In this document: positions 32,143-40,842 of the stretch, one piece after another | Numbering within the stretch: the stretch's first letter is position 1 | Layout of the letters: every line of letters begins with the position of its first letter | Source: an uncultured Myxococcales bacterium | Lineage (GTDB): Bacteria > Myxococcota_A > UBA9042 > DTJE01 | Reading direction: 5' to 3' | NCBI GenBank assembly: GCA_903857665.1 | Contig: CAIOFV010000104.1 | Span: 50,353-114,352 of the forward strand | Length of the DNA stretch: 64,000 nucleotides | Notes under the pieces: model-generated | Databases searched by the model: none | What the model saw: only the letters and a program-made list of their open reading frames with translations | What the model was told of the DNA's origin: nothing | Program-made: the position numbers and the translations under genes

Positions 32143-35043
32143 ATGAATTTGACACGATGGATGGGCTTCGGGATGGCGCTGTTGCTGGCCGGCGGGCTTG
32201 CCTGCGGGGGATCGGGCGGTGGCGGCGACGCGACCGACCTGCTGGCGCCGGACGTTCCCGACACGACCCCCGACGGGATTACCGACACCCTGCCGGACAC
32301 GGTGGGCGACCTGCCCGCGGAAGCGACGGACGTCCCGGCCGATGTCGATGCCGGCCCGACGCCCTACGTGTCGGCCCGGAAGGTCACGACGAAGGCCGAC
32401 CTGGTGGGCGGCGACAACGCCTACGGTTTCGTCGGGCGCTCGTACATCATCGAAAACGACAACGTGCGCTTCCTGATCCAGGACGCCGGCACGTCCGTGC
32501 ACCTGTACCTGTACGGCGGCAACCTGATTGACGCGGACGTGCGGCACGCGGCCGGCGTGGACGGCAACGACCAGTGGCGCGAGATGTTCGCCATCGTGGG
32601 CTTCCGGGTATGCGCATCGACGAAGGTCGAGGTCATCAAGGACGGGTCCGACGGGAAGGAGGCCATCCTGCGGGTGTCGGGCCCGGACGCCAACACCAAC
32701 ATGATCGCGATGCTGGACAGCATGGCCGAGCCGCTGGACGTCACGCTGCAGAACGACTACATCCTGACGCCGGGCTCGCGCGTCGTCACGCTGCGCACCA
32801 CTGCGATCAACGACACCAAGTACAACCTGACGAACCTGGTGGCCGGCGACTTCCTGTCTTTCGGCGGCGCCCAGCACATCTTCACGCTGGAAGCCGGCTT
32901 TGGCGACGCGGCGGGCGACGTCAGCGGCGTCGCCAGCAGCGGGCGCGGGGCGTCCTACGGGTACACGATGAAATCGGGCACGATGAACCTGCCGCTGGTG
33001 GACGCCAGCGGGACGATCAGCCTGCTGGCGACCGATTTTTCCGTCCCGGCGTTCGGGCAGAACTCGTTCGAGCGGTACATGGTCGTGGGCACCGGCGACA
33101 TCGCGTCGGTGCTGAAGTCGATCCGCGAGATCCGCGGCGAAACGGTCCCGACGCTGAACGGGACCGTGAAGGACGAAGCGGGGGGCGCGATGGCCGGGGT
33201 CCGTGTGACCGCGCTGGCGGGCACGGGCAGCGCACGCCACGCGCTGGACCAGGCGATCACCGGCGCGGACGGGGCCTACTCGCTGGGCCTGCCCGCCGGG
33301 ACCTACGAAGTGACCGCGACCTCCCCCGGTCGGACCACCTGGACCGCCTCCGTGACGGTCCCCGAGGCCGGGATCACGAAGGACGTCGCCTTCGCCGCCG
33401 CGGGCCGCATCACGCTGTCCATCGACGAGGTGGACGGCGCGGACCTGGGCACGGCGACGACGATCGGGCCGGTCCCGGGCAAGGCATCGCTGATCTGCCT
33501 GGACGACGCCGGCGGGTCCGACAAGGCGATCGAGGAAAGCGACTACGGTTGTGTGCGGGGCGTCGGCGATGGCGTCGCCGACACCGACAAGTGGTGCGAA
33601 CTGGGTATGTACCCGATGGGCAACGGGAAGGGCGGGCTGTGCACGATGCTGAACTCGGTGCACGGCACCGCGGCGACGATCGCGCTCAAACCTGGGCACT
33701 ACAAGGTCGTCGTGTCGCGCGGCCCCGAGTACGAACAGCACGTCTTCCAGGACATCGAGGTGAAGGCCGGCGAAACCGCGACGGTGGCCGCGAAACTGTT
33801 CCATTCGGTGGACACCACCGGCTACCTGTCGGCGGACTTCCACCAACACACGTTCGGCAGCCTCGATTCGGGCATGTCGCCCTGGGACAAGATGGCGGCC
33901 AACGTGGATGAAGGCGTGGAAATCGCTGCGGCCACCGAGCACGACATGGTGCATTCCTTCGAGGGCAACATCACCGCGATGAACGTCGGCGCGCAGTTGC
34001 ACGGGTTGAACGGCGACGAGGTGTCCGTGAACACCGTCGGCCACTTCAACTTCCTGGGCTGGGAAGGCTGGCTGGTGATGCCCGACGGCACCGCGGGCAA
34101 CATGCTGCCGTTCGCCGGCACCAAGCTGTTTTCCGGGCTGACGCAGCCGGAACTGACCGCCATCATCCGCACGATCCCGGGCGTCACGCTGTGGCAGATG
34201 AACCACCCGCGCAGCGTGGGATCCGGGTACAACGCGTTCATCGAGTTCGACCCCACCACTGGCGGCACGTACAACTCGGCGGAGCCCATGAACTGGGACT
34301 ACGACATGATGGAAACGAAGGAGGATATCGGGACGCCCGCCCACTACCTGGAATCCAACGACGCTGCCGTCAAGGTGCAGGCCGCTCGCGGCTCCGGGGA
34401 CATCCCCACGATGCACGACTGGTTCGCCTGGCTGAACACCGGGCACCCGATCACCGCGGTGTCCAACTCGGACAGCCACTTCCGCAACCACGGGGTCGGG
34501 TGGGGCCGCAACCTGCTGCGCCTGGGAACGAAGACGCCGGCCACGGTGACCACCGCGGACATCACTGCCGCGGTCAAGGCCCAGCAGGTCGTCGTGTCGT
34601 ATGGCGCGTTCGTGCAGACCTTCGTGGACGGCGTCGAGCGCATGGGTCCCACCGAGATGGTGACGCCCAAGGTCGATGGCACCGTGACGATCCATGTGAA
34701 GGCCCAGGCGCCGACCTGGATGGATCTGGCCGGCCTGGAAATCTATGGCAACGGGCGCCCGGTGCCGCTGGACCTGGTGGACGGCAAACTGGTGCAGAAG
34801 ACCGGCGACCTGACGGGGGCCGCGCTGGCCACCGTGCTGCCGATCGCCGGCCAGCCCGCGAACGGGGCCCTGCGCGCCGACGTGGACGTCGTGCTGAAGC
34901 CGGTCGTGGACACCTGGTACGTGGTCGTGGTCCGCGGCGGCGGCACGCTGCAGCCGCTGACCGGCGGCACCCCGGACGCCTACACCAACGCGCTGTACGT
35001 CGATGTGGACGGCGGCGGGTTCAAGGCCGTCCTGCAGCCGTAG
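32143..35043 (+). CDS. CehA/McbA-type PHP metallohydrolase lipoprotein
   Basis: 966 residues from ATG 32143 (CAGGAGGG upstream). Lipobox GLAC (C21) is followed by an acidic tether (about 32-75; LLAPDVPDTTPDGITDTLPD). Residues 80-340 form a beta-rich domain. Residues 345-425 look like a carboxypeptidase-regulatory-like fold (LNGTVKDEAGGAMAGVRVTA). Residues about 560-800 carry the metal-binding motifs of the PHP-type CehA/McbA family: DFHQHTFGSLDSG (about 564), ATEHDMVHSF (about 597), MNHPRS (about 685) and SNSDSHF (about 774). A trinuclear or dinuclear metal site for phosphoester or related hydrolysis is expected. It should act outside the cytoplasm. Family members cleave carbaryl and other esters, but the natural substrate is mostly unknown. 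Confidence 0.82.
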   Translation: MNLTRWMGFGMALLLAGGLACGGSGGGGDATDLLAPDVPDTTPDGITDTLPDTVGDLPAEATDVPADVDAGPTPYVSARKVTTKADLVGGDNAYGFVGRSYIIENDNVRFLIQDAGTSVHLYLYGGNLIDADVRHAAGVDGNDQWREMFAIVGFRVCASTKVEVIKDGSDGKEAILRVSGPDANTNMIAMLDSMAEPLDVTLQNDYILTPGSRVVTLRTTAINDTKYNLTNLVAGDFLSFGGAQHIFTLEAGFGDAAGDVSGVASSGRGASYGYTMKSGTMNLPLVDASGTISLLATDFSVPAFGQNSFERYMVVGTGDIASVLKSIREIRGETVPTLNGTVKDEAGGAMAGVRVTALAGTGSARHALDQAITGADGAYSLGLPAGTYEVTATSPGRTTWTASVTVPEAGITKDVAFAAAGRITLSIDEVDGADLGTATTIGPVPGKASLICLDDAGGSDKAIEESDYGCVRGVGDGVADTDKWCELGMYPMGNGKGGLCTMLNSVHGTAATIALKPGHYKVVVSRGPEYEQHVFQDIEVKAGETATVAAKLFHSVDTTGYLSADFHQHTFGSLDSGMSPWDKMAANVDEGVEIAAATEHDMVHSFEGNITAMNVGAQLHGLNGDEVSVNTVGHFNFLGWEGWLVMPDGTAGNMLPFAGTKLFSGLTQPELTAIIRTIPGVTLWQMNHPRSVGSGYNAFIEFDPTTGGTYNSAEPMNWDYDMMETKEDIGTPAHYLESNDAAVKVQAARGSGDIPTMHDWFAWLNTGHPITAVSNSDSHFRNHGVGWGRNLLRLGTKTPATVTTADITAAVKAQQVVVSYGAFVQTFVDGVERMGPTEMVTPKVDGTVTIHVKAQAPTWMDLAGLEIYGNGRPVPLDLVDGKLVQKTGDLTGAALATVLPIAGQPANGALRADVDVVLKPVVDTWYVVVVRGGGTLQPLTGGTPDAYTNALYVDVDGGGFKAVLQP

Positions 35044-35140
35044 CCCGTTCTCCCGCACCCTTTCTGGTCACCCGCACCCTTCCTCGTCGCCCGATCGACC
35101 TGCCGTCGCTCGATTCTGCCGGAAGGACCTGCAGGCGCCC

Positions 35141-35170
35141 TTGACGCGCTGCGCCGAGCGGGCATACCGT
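35141..35170 (+). promoter_or_regulatory. Promoter of the SPFH operon
   Basis: TTGACG (35141-35146), 18 bp, TACCGT (35165-35170); start predicted near 35177; ribosome site TTGGAGG at 35186-35192, GTG 35198. Confidence 0.45.
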
Positions 35171-35197
35171 GGCCCATCGAATCGATTGGAGGCGCCC

Positions 35198-37291
35198 GTG
35201 ACCTTCCTGGACCTTCCCCTGAACGTGCTGGTACCGGTAGGGATCGTGCTGGTGCTGTTCGTCTGGACGTTCCTGTGGTCCTCCGTGGTCATCGTGGGCG
35301 GCACCCAGATCGCCGTCCTGGAAAGGAGGTACTTCGGCGCGAAGATGCCCCAGGGGCGCGTCATCGCCCAGGCCAACGAGGTGGGGATCCAGGCCCGCAC
35401 GCTGGGGCCGGGGCTGCACTTCCTGATCCCCTTCCTGTATTCGGCGCGCAAGTCGGCCTTCGTGGTCGTCGGCGAGAACCAGGTGGGGCTGATCGAGTCC
35501 ATCGACGGCGACCCGGTGCCGCCGGGACAGATCTTCGCAAAGCGCGTGGAGGGCCACAACGCGTTCCAGGACGGCGAGGCCTTCCTGCGAAACGGCGGCG
35601 AGAAGGGGCCCCAGATCCAGATCCTTCCCCCGGGCAACTACCGCATCAACCTGAACCTGTTCAAGGTGCGGCTGCTGGACGCCATCGTCATCGACAAGGG
35701 CCAGGTCGGCATCGTCACGGCGATGGATGGCAAGGCCATCGCGCCGGGGCGGCTGCTGGCGGTTCGTGCCGACGGGCACAACGCGTTCCAGGACGGCGAG
35801 GCCTTCCTGAAGAACGGCGGCCAGAAGGGCCCGCAGATCCAGATCCTGCAGCCCGGCACGTACCGCATCAACATCGACCTGTTCAAGGTCGAGGTGACCA
35901 GCGCGACGGTGATCCCCGCCCAGAAGGTCGGGCTGGTGACGGCCCTGGACGGTGCGCCGCTGCCCGACAAGGAGTACGTGGCGAAGAGCGTCCAGGGGCA
36001 CAGCGACTACCAGGACGCGTCGGCCTTCCTGCAGAACGGCGGCCAGCGCGGCCCGCAGTTCGACGTGCTGCGGCCCGGCACGTACTACATCAACCCGATG
36101 CTGTTCAAGGTGCAGATGGACGACGTCGCGACCATCGAGCGCGGCCAGGTCGCGGTGGTGGTGTCCAACGTCGGCGACGAGCCTCCGCAGGTGAGGCAGG
36201 GCGTCGAGGACGCGGCGCTTGCCCGGGGCGGGACCATGGACGCGGGCGAACGCAAGGCCATCGAAACGCGCCTGGACGCGGGCATCGAGCGGTACGTGGT
36301 CCCGGCGGGCTTCCGGGGCATCCAGCAGGAAGTGATGGGCCCGGGCGTGTACTACCTGAACCGCCTGGCCTACATCGCGTATGTCGTGGACACCACCAAC
36401 ATCACGATCGACTGGGACGAGGACAAGGCGACGCGGTTCGACTCGCTGAAGGTGATTTCGAAGGACGGCTTCGAGATTTCGGTCAGCGTGAAGGTGGTCA
36501 TCCGGGTGCGACCCGACCAGGCGCCTTACATGGTGGCCAAGATCGGTTCGATCGACAACCTGATCATGCACGTCATCCACCCGATGATCGACAGTTCCTT
36601 CCGCAACCAGGCGTCGTCCACGTCGGCGATGAACTTCCTGCAGGACCGGTCGGAGGAGCAGTCGAAGGCCGAGGAGCGCACGCGGATCGCCCTGGAGCGC
36701 TACCACGTGGAACTGGTGTCGGTGCTGATCTGCCAGATCGGGCTGCCGAAGGAACTGATGGACACCCAGACCAAGAAGATCATCGCCGACCAGCAGCAGG
36801 CGATGTACCAGGCCCAGCAGAAGGCCGAGCAGGAGCGCATCGCGAAGGAGAAGACGGGGGCACAGGCCGACAAGCAGAAGGACCTGGTGGAGGCCGAGAT
36901 CGGCGTCAAGATCGCGGAGCAGAACAAGGAGCGGGCGATCCAGACGGCGGGCGGCGAGGCCGAATCGATCCGGCTGCGCGCCGAGGGCGAGGCGAAGGGC
37001 ATCGAGGCGAAGGGCCGCGCCGAGGGCGCCCGGATCCTGGCGATGGGCGAGGCGACCGCGAAGGCCTACAAGCTGCAGAACGAGGCCATCGGGGCCAGCG
37101 GCGTCACGGCGGTCGAAATCGCCAAGCAGATCGCGTTGGGCAACATCAAGGTCACGCCCGACGTGCTGGTCCAGGGCGATGGGAACCTGGGCGGCCTGCT
37201 GTCGGGATGGCTGACGCGGCGGTTGATGCCGGGCAGCGGCACTGCGGCGGTGAAGGTCGGGGAAGCGAAGGACGTGCCCCCGGCGAAGTGA
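35198..37291 (+). CDS. SPFH/flotillin-type membrane protein with three internal repeats
   Basis: 697 residues from GTG 35198 (GGAGG 6 bp upstream). One N-terminal membrane helix (about 10-35). Then three tandem repeats of about 72-75 residues: 87-158, 161-234 and 236-308. Each has the pattern 'GQVG-V---DG--L--G---A--V-GH--FQD--AFL-NGGQ-GPQ--IL-PGTYRIN--LFKV'. A fourth shorter copy is at about 310-395. The SPFH core follows (about 396-515; FDSLKVISKDGFEISVSVKV) and then a long Glu/Ala/Lys/Gln-rich coiled coil (about 490-645) as in flotillins. It probably oligomerises on a membrane and organises microdomains. The repeats recall the strand-rich repeats of SPFH-related vault protein; that link is by eye only. 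First gene of a possible operon with a small lipoprotein and a peptidoglycan-binding protein. Confidence 0.85.
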   Translation: MTFLDLPLNVLVPVGIVLVLFVWTFLWSSVVIVGGTQIAVLERRYFGAKMPQGRVIAQANEVGIQARTLGPGLHFLIPFLYSARKSAFVVVGENQVGLIESIDGDPVPPGQIFAKRVEGHNAFQDGEAFLRNGGEKGPQIQILPPGNYRINLNLFKVRLLDAIVIDKGQVGIVTAMDGKAIAPGRLLAVRADGHNAFQDGEAFLKNGGQKGPQIQILQPGTYRINIDLFKVEVTSATVIPAQKVGLVTALDGAPLPDKEYVAKSVQGHSDYQDASAFLQNGGQRGPQFDVLRPGTYYINPMLFKVQMDDVATIERGQVAVVVSNVGDEPPQVRQGVEDAALARGGTMDAGERKAIETRLDAGIERYVVPAGFRGIQQEVMGPGVYYLNRLAYIAYVVDTTNITIDWDEDKATRFDSLKVISKDGFEISVSVKVVIRVRPDQAPYMVAKIGSIDNLIMHVIHPMIDSSFRNQASSTSAMNFLQDRSEEQSKAEERTRIALERYHVELVSVLICQIGLPKELMDTQTKKIIADQQQAMYQAQQKAEQERIAKEKTGAQADKQKDLVEAEIGVKIAEQNKERAIQTAGGEAESIRLRAEGEAKGIEAKGRAEGARILAMGEATAKAYKLQNEAIGASGVTAVEIAKQIALGNIKVTPDVLVQGDGNLGGLLSGWLTRRLMPGSGTAAVKVGEAKDVPPAK

Positions 37292-37303
37292 CGAGGAGGT
37301 CGC

Positions 37304-37633
37304 ATGTCACGGGTGTGGTTGGGGCTGCTGCCGGTCGTGTTCGTCGCGTGTGTGGGGTGTGCATCATCGCCGCGCACCAAGGCGGACGGGACACCGATTC
37401 CGGGCAAGGTCGAACGAAAAGTCCTGAAGCAGGCGTCGTTCGAATTGCAGTGCGACGAGGCCCAGTTGGAAATCATCAAGCTGAGCCGTGATTTCCGCTT
37501 CATGGGGGTCGAGAACGCCACGTACGGGGTCCGCGGCTGCGGCCGTCAGGCGACCTACAAGACCTCGTGCGGGCACGGGGCGTGCAGCGTGTTCAACATG
37601 GCGCAGATGCAGATGATCCAACCGGCCGAATGA
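37304..37633 (+). CDS. Small Cys-containing lipoprotein
   Basis: 109 residues, 12 bp after the SPFH gene, with GAGGAGG as ribosome site, so in the same operon. The signal sequence offers C16 or C19 (VFVACVGC) for lipidation. The mature part has a pattern seen in short myxobacterial lipoproteins: ASFELQCDEAQLEIIKLS, then GVRGCGRQATYKTSCG, that is one cysteine, a GCG, and CGHGAC. No function is known. It may bind the SPFH protein or the envelope. Confidence 0.72.
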   Translation: MSRVWLGLLPVVFVACVGCASSPRTKADGTPIPGKVERKVLKQASFELQCDEAQLEIIKLSRDFRFMGVENATYGVRGCGRQATYKTSCGHGACSVFNMAQMQMIQPAE

Positions 37634-37722
37634 CAGGTTTCTTCGAAGGATCGCCGTGGCACGCGAGTCCAATTTGGCCGCAATCCGGTATCATCAGCAC
37701 TGACTCGCGGCAGAGTATCGTG

Positions 37723-39495
37723 ATGGCCTCCGGACCGGAGCGCGTCCTGGGTTCCGAGGTGCAGACCGCCTCGGCTGCGACGACTACCCGGCCTGCCGCG
37801 GAGTCGTCGAGCCGGTCCGGAATCCGCGATTCCCTGCGTGGAAAAGGGTACGACGAGCAGGTCGCGATGCTCAGCCCGCGAGGGGCCCGGAGCGGCAGCC
37901 GGCCGACGTTGCGCATCGGGTCGAAGTCGGACGCCGTGGCGGAACTCCAGCAGTCGCTGAACAACAGCGGCGCGGGCCTGGAAGCGGACGGGGCGTTCGG
38001 GCCGGCGACGCAGCGGGCGGTGAAGGCTTTCCAGCGGTCCGCCGGGCTGGCTTCCGACGGCGTGGTCGGGTCCAGGACCTGGGCGCGACTGGATGCCGGC
38101 GACGTTTCCGTGAACGCGGACGGGGGTGCGAGTGGCGGTGCTGCCGGTGGCCGGACGTCGGGCGGCAGGGCCGCCGACGGCGGTGGGCCGGCGGGGGGCC
38201 CAGAGGCGGCGGCCGGGGTCGCGATCCTGTTGAAAGTGCAGAAGGTTCACGAACGCCTCGCGGTGCTGTCGAAGGGCGCCGGGCCCACCGAGGCGGGCGT
38301 CGAGCCGGGTGCCGCGACGCAAGCGCCCGCCGAACGGGCGGGGCTGCTGGACGACCTGGGCGACGCCGCGGCGGACGCGTACAGTACGGCGTCGGGTGCA
38401 GCGGGCGACGTGGCGAGCACGGTGGCGGACACGGTCGGCGGAGCGGCGAGCACGGTGGCGGACACGGCGAGCAGCGTGGCAGACACGGTTTCCACGGTGG
38501 CCGGCGACGCGGCCGACAAGATCGCGAGCACCGTGGGGGGCGCGGCGGATACGGTCGCCCAGACCATCGACGACGTCGTGGGAGGCGGTGCCGGCGGGGA
38601 TTCGTCGGGCGGGGGTGAAGCGTCGGGTGGGGACACCGTGCTGCCGGACCCTGCCTCCGCCTGGGACGCCGTGAAGGCGACCGTCAGCCAGGTGCGGGAC
38701 GAGGTGCAGGGGTACGCGGACGATCTGCGCCGGGATCACGGGGCCGAAATCGACGCGTTCCTGCAGGCGCTGAACGACCTGGGCAAGCCCTTGACCGTGG
38801 ACCTGGGCGCGGTGGGCGCCTCGCTGGACGGAATCCTGGCCGGGCTGAACGTGACGACCGCGCTGGGTGGGGACACGGCGACGCCGCTGGTGGAGGGGCC
38901 GGCTCCGGCCGGCGCTATCGTGTTCGACTTCAAGGAGCCGCGAAAGCGGAGCGAGGGGGTGTCCGAGCCGGACTTCTACCTGTTCAAGGACAAGCTGGGC
39001 GCGTTGACGAACGCACAGTTGGAGGGTTCCAAGGGCAGCGTGCTGTACGTGCTGCCCGACAAGCCGACCGTGGTCGGGAAGCCCACGCTGAAGGACGGGC
39101 AGGTCACGAAGGTCACCCTGACGACACAGGACCAGGAAGTCACTCCGCACTGGGTCGAGTACAACGCCGACAAGTCGAAGTACCACCCGTTGAAGCAGAA
39201 GGCTTGGGAAACCGCCCACACCGGCATGGTCGTCCACGAGGACGGGCACGTCGCCATCGACCGGAGCGTGTTCAACTCCGCGAACATCCAGGACCTCTAC
39301 GGGCAGCCGGAGGCGGCGGTCTACGACAAGATCAACGAGCTGGTCACCGATTCCGACACCAAGAACCAGGCGTACGACGATGGCAATCGCCACGGGATCA
39401 ACGGCACCCCGAGTACCCAGGTCGGCGCCGTGACGAAATCCGAGGAAGACCAGTACGACGAGGACGAAAAGAAGAAGAAGGAAGGAAAGAAGTAG
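37723..39495 (+). CDS. Peptidoglycan-binding-domain protein with helical repeats and C-terminal HExxH domain
   Basis: 590 residues if started at ATG 37723 (GTG 37720 is also possible); no strong ribosome site is seen, and a start overlapping the lipoprotein gene would add atypical sequence. No signal peptide. Residues 61-124 are a peptidoglycan-binding domain 1 (LRIGSKSDAVAELQQSLNNS, DGAFGPATQRAVKAFQ). Residues 130-185 are Gly/Ser-rich. Residues about 214-291 are amphipathic helical repeats (VADTVGGAASTVADTASSVA). The C-terminal domain holds a zinc-protease-like HEDGH (505-509) in the context GMVVHEDGHVAID, similar to the HE-GH of DUF922-type proteins. The last 20 residues are highly charged. 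The combination of a PGBD without a signal peptide and a zincin motif recalls accessory proteins of contractile injection systems, but no such genes are near. Confidence 0.7.
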   Translation: MASGPERVLGSEVQTASAATTTRPAAESSSRSGIRDSLRGKGYDEQVAMLSPRGARSGSRPTLRIGSKSDAVAELQQSLNNSGAGLEADGAFGPATQRAVKAFQRSAGLASDGVVGSRTWARLDAGDVSVNADGGASGGAAGGRTSGGRAADGGGPAGGPEAAAGVAILLKVQKVHERLAVLSKGAGPTEAGVEPGAATQAPAERAGLLDDLGDAAADAYSTASGAAGDVASTVADTVGGAASTVADTASSVADTVSTVAGDAADKIASTVGGAADTVAQTIDDVVGGGAGGDSSGGGEASGGDTVLPDPASAWDAVKATVSQVRDEVQGYADDLRRDHGAEIDAFLQALNDLGKPLTVDLGAVGASLDGILAGLNVTTALGGDTATPLVEGPAPAGAIVFDFKEPRKRSEGVSEPDFYLFKDKLGALTNAQLEGSKGSVLYVLPDKPTVVGKPTLKDGQVTKVTLTTQDQEVTPHWVEYNADKSKYHPLKQKAWETAHTGMVVHEDGHVAIDRSVFNSANIQDLYGQPEAAVYDKINELVTDSDTKNQAYDDGNRHGINGTPSTQVGAVTKSEEDQYDEDEKKKKEGKK

Positions 39496-39520
39496 CCGGG
39501 TCGCGGACCGCCTGGCCCCC

Positions 39521-40810
39521 CTACTGGAAATCCCCGTAGATCGCGCCGACGTCGATGACGCCCACCGTGCGATCCTTCCACGCTGCCGCCAGTTGCAGGC
39601 CTTCTTCCAGCTGCTGCGTTCGGATGCCGCTGGTGATGCTCTTGTATGCTTCCGCATAGGCGGCCAGGTGGTCGGCGACCTTGATCAGTTCGCCGTCGAT
39701 TGGGTCGAACGCAGGGGCGTCGAACGACTCGTTGATCGCGTCCGACGTCACCTTCAGGATCGTGCGTGCGCCCGAGTCGATTCCGGCTGCGGCAGGAGAT
39801 TGCATGCTCAATCCCCCCGCCGCAGCCTCCGTGCTTGGGCGAGGGGCGCCCTCGCGGATCTTGCTGTCGAACTCGTCGGTGGTGAAGTAGCGCAACTCGT
39901 CGCACCACGACGGCTCGACCAGCGGGTAGATCTCTGCGGCGGCCAGTTCCTGCTCGATCTGGCCGATCACCTCGGCCAGCTCGGGGATGGACCGCTTGAC
40001 CGGCGACACGATGTCCCGCGTGACGGACTCGGGGAGGTCGTGGAACAGCCCGCCGAAGAAGTCGTTGCGCAGCCGGCGGTCGCACGCGCCGACCTCGCGG
40101 GCCAGCAGGTACGACAGGCACGCGACCAGCAGGCTGTGACCCAGCACCGAGGTCGGGGGGATGCGGGGCGTCTGGGCCCAGCGCACCTGGAAGCGCAGGT
40201 GGCCGACGAGGTCCACGAAGTCCGACACGCCGCCCTGGTCGGACACCAGCGCGCCGGTGGCCAACTTCCGCATGCCGACCAGGTCCAGGTGCGTGTCCAG
40301 CTCGGCGTTCATCAGGCGATCGACGCGCGTGGTCAGGCGGCTGCCGGGGTTCATGCGCTGGATGATGCGGAACTCCCACAGGCTGGCATGGAAGTGCGCG
40401 GCCGCCAGGATGCGCCGGGACGTGTCGTCCAGCAGGTCGTCATCGACCAGGTAGCGTCGGAGGTCGGCCTTCACGCCGACGTCGTCGATCAGTGGCTCCA
40501 GCTGCCGGAACACCCACTCGCTGAGCCGCGCGAACGCCTCGTGGTGCCCCGAACGGATGGCCTGGTACACGGGCTGCTTGATGTCCGACAGCACGGTACG
40601 GCGCAGCAGTTCGAACAGGCCGCCGCGGATCAGGTTGTGCCAGTCCACGGGGTGGCCGGCATCCTCCTCGTAGCGCGCCAGGCACCACGCGATGGCCATC
40701 TTGTGCGCGTGCTTGTCCATTTCGACCAGTTCCACCGGGCGGATCTGGTCGTTCCAGCGCTGGATGGAAAAGGCGTCGAACAGTTTCAGGATCAGCGAGC
40801 GACGCAGCAT
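39521..40810 (-). CDS. HD-domain (YfbR-like) phosphohydrolase
   Basis: 429 residues, ATG 40810 with GAGGAA upstream. The HD signature is split as expected: HSLLVACLSYLLA (about 225), FHDLPESVTRDIVSPVKRSI (about 263) with the HD pair and the following E; a later D in IKVADHLAAYAEAY (about 390). This is the arrangement of the YfbR/HDDC2 5'-nucleotidase branch, but the protein is twice as long, with a helical N-terminal half (1-200). It is convergent with the HExxH gene (25 bp between stops) and follows the M28 peptidase gene by 32 bp on the same strand. Cytoplasmic, substrate unknown. Confidence 0.78.
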   Translation of the reverse strand: MLRRSLILKLFDAFSIQRWNDQIRPVELVEMDKHAHKMAIAWCLARYEEDAGHPVDWHNLIRGGLFELLRRTVLSDIKQPVYQAIRSGHHEAFARLSEWVFRQLEPLIDDVGVKADLRRYLVDDDLLDDTSRRILAAAHFHASLWEFRIIQRMNPGSRLTTRVDRLMNAELDTHLDLVGMRKLATGALVSDQGGVSDFVDLVGHLRFQVRWAQTPRIPPTSVLGHSLLVACLSYLLAREVGACDRRLRNDFFGGLFHDLPESVTRDIVSPVKRSIPELAEVIGQIEQELAAAEIYPLVEPSWCDELRYFTTDEFDSKIREGAPRPSTEAAAGGLSMQSPAAAGIDSGARTILKVTSDAINESFDAPAFDPIDGELIKVADHLAAYAEAYKSITSGIRTQQLEEGLQLAAAWKDRTVGVIDVGAIYGDFQ

Positions 40811-40842
40811 GGCGGGTTCCTCCCCAGGATCCTTCCGGCAGG

